A stretch of 6,577 bases of DNA. Source: Verrucomicrobiota bacterium. Lineage in GTDB: Bacteria; Verrucomicrobiota; Verrucomicrobiia; Limisphaerales; UBA9464. The notes beneath the pieces were generated by a model, which was given only the letters and a program-made list of their open reading frames with translations, ran no database searches and had not been told where the DNA came from. Positions 6,261-6,577 of the stretch are shown here, in pieces (within the stretch, counting starts at the first letter, position 1; the number at the start of each line of letters is the position of its first letter). Location of the stretch: NCBI GenBank assembly GCA_947464705.1, contig CANHYD010000134.1:1-6577 (forward strand). The letters are read 5' to 3'. The translations under genes and the position numbers were made by a program.

Positions 6261-6577
6261 TCAGGCCAGACCGACGGCCGCCATCACGGCTTCCTTGGTG
6301 GCCTTGGCCAAGATGGGCTCGAAGCCGGCGACGCGGATGGCGGTATCCGGATCCTTGAGGCCGTGGCCCGTCATGGTGGCCGTCACCAGAGAGCCATCCG
6401 GAATCTCGCCGGCGCGAATGGACTTGATGAGGCCAGCCAATGGGGCGGCACAGGCCGGCTCGACCATCACTCCCTCGGTGCGGGCCAGAAGCTTGTAGGC
6501 GTGGAGGATTTCTTCGTCGGTGACCGAGCGAATGGAGCCTGAGGATTCGCGCGCAGCGTCCATCGCACCCTGCCAAC
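6261..6577 (-). CDS. thrC: Threonine synthase, C-terminal part (cut by the right window edge)
   Basis: The last enzyme of threonine biosynthesis: a pyridoxal-phosphate enzyme turning O-phosphohomoserine into threonine and phosphate in the cytoplasm. Only about 105 C-terminal residues are present; the frame is open to base 6577, reading WQGAMDAARESSGSI at the edge. The recognisable parts are SVTDEEILHAYKLLARTEGV, the VEPACAAPLAGL stretch (usually EPASAA) and ATMTGHGLKDPDTAI, the C-terminal signature of the short, Bacillus-like threonine synthases. The internal ATG at 6563 is not the gene start, because the reading frame and family homology continue upstream. The stop is TGA at 6261-6263. The PLP-binding lysine and phosphate-binding loop must lie outside the window. 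The gene is on the same strand as the ATP-grasp/alpha-E gene and 170 bases upstream of it. Identity is firm from the TGHGLKDPD motif. Confidence 0.9.
   Translation of the reverse strand, partial: WQGAMDAARESSGSIRSVTDEEILHAYKLLARTEGVMVEPACAAPLAGLIKSIRAGEIPDGSLVTATMTGHGLKDPDTAIRVAGFEPILAKATKEAVMAAVGLA

Noticed and set aside
5431..6498. 355-codon open frame on the plus strand opposite the ATP-grasp and threonine synthase genes
   Set aside because: It runs across two real genes and the gap between them, with no domain-like sequence; it is a composition artefact.

Overview
The window is a GC-rich, gene-dense stretch of bacterial chromosome. It holds six protein-coding genes, two of them cut by the window edges. 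I see no RNA genes, insertion sequences, phage genes or CRISPR arrays. None of the four complete genes has a clear AGGAGG-type ribosome binding site in front of its start. The gene mix fits a Gram-negative bacterium outside the well-studied proteobacteria: a WaaE/KdtX-like glycosyltransferase, a circularly permuted ATP-grasp/alpha-E fusion, a transglutaminase and a type I threonine synthase. Verrucomicrobiota or a neighbouring phylum is my guess, but the sequence alone does not prove it.

Layout from the left. A SAM-dependent methyltransferase (2-736) lies on the plus strand; its N-terminus may continue outside the window. It converges on a block of five minus-strand genes. In the order of transcription these are: the 3' end of threonine synthase (6577-6261, cut by the window); an 840-residue circularly permuted ATP-grasp plus alpha-E protein (6090-3568); a transglutaminase-like cysteine peptidase (3561-2686); a family 2 glycosyltransferase (2622-1819); and an exported two-domain protein of unknown function (1632-808). 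The longest gaps are 186 bases (1633-1818, with two inverted repeats) and 170 bases (6091-6260, no clear signal). No stretch over 300 bases lacks a gene.

How the genes work together. The ATP-grasp/alpha-E gene and the transglutaminase gene are 6 bases apart and almost certainly cotranscribed. ATP-grasp of this type, alpha-E and transglutaminase form a recurring, widely conserved trio that has been predicted to make and process an amide- or peptide-linked product; its substrate is still unknown. Here two of the three parts are fused into one chain. Threonine synthase upstream is a housekeeping neighbour. The glycosyltransferase and methyltransferase point to envelope polysaccharide or small-molecule modification, but nothing ties them functionally to the trio. 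The most interesting items are this amidoligase/peptidase module, the non-canonical nucleotide-binding motif of the glycosyltransferase, and the unrecognised exported protein with inverted repeats in front of it.
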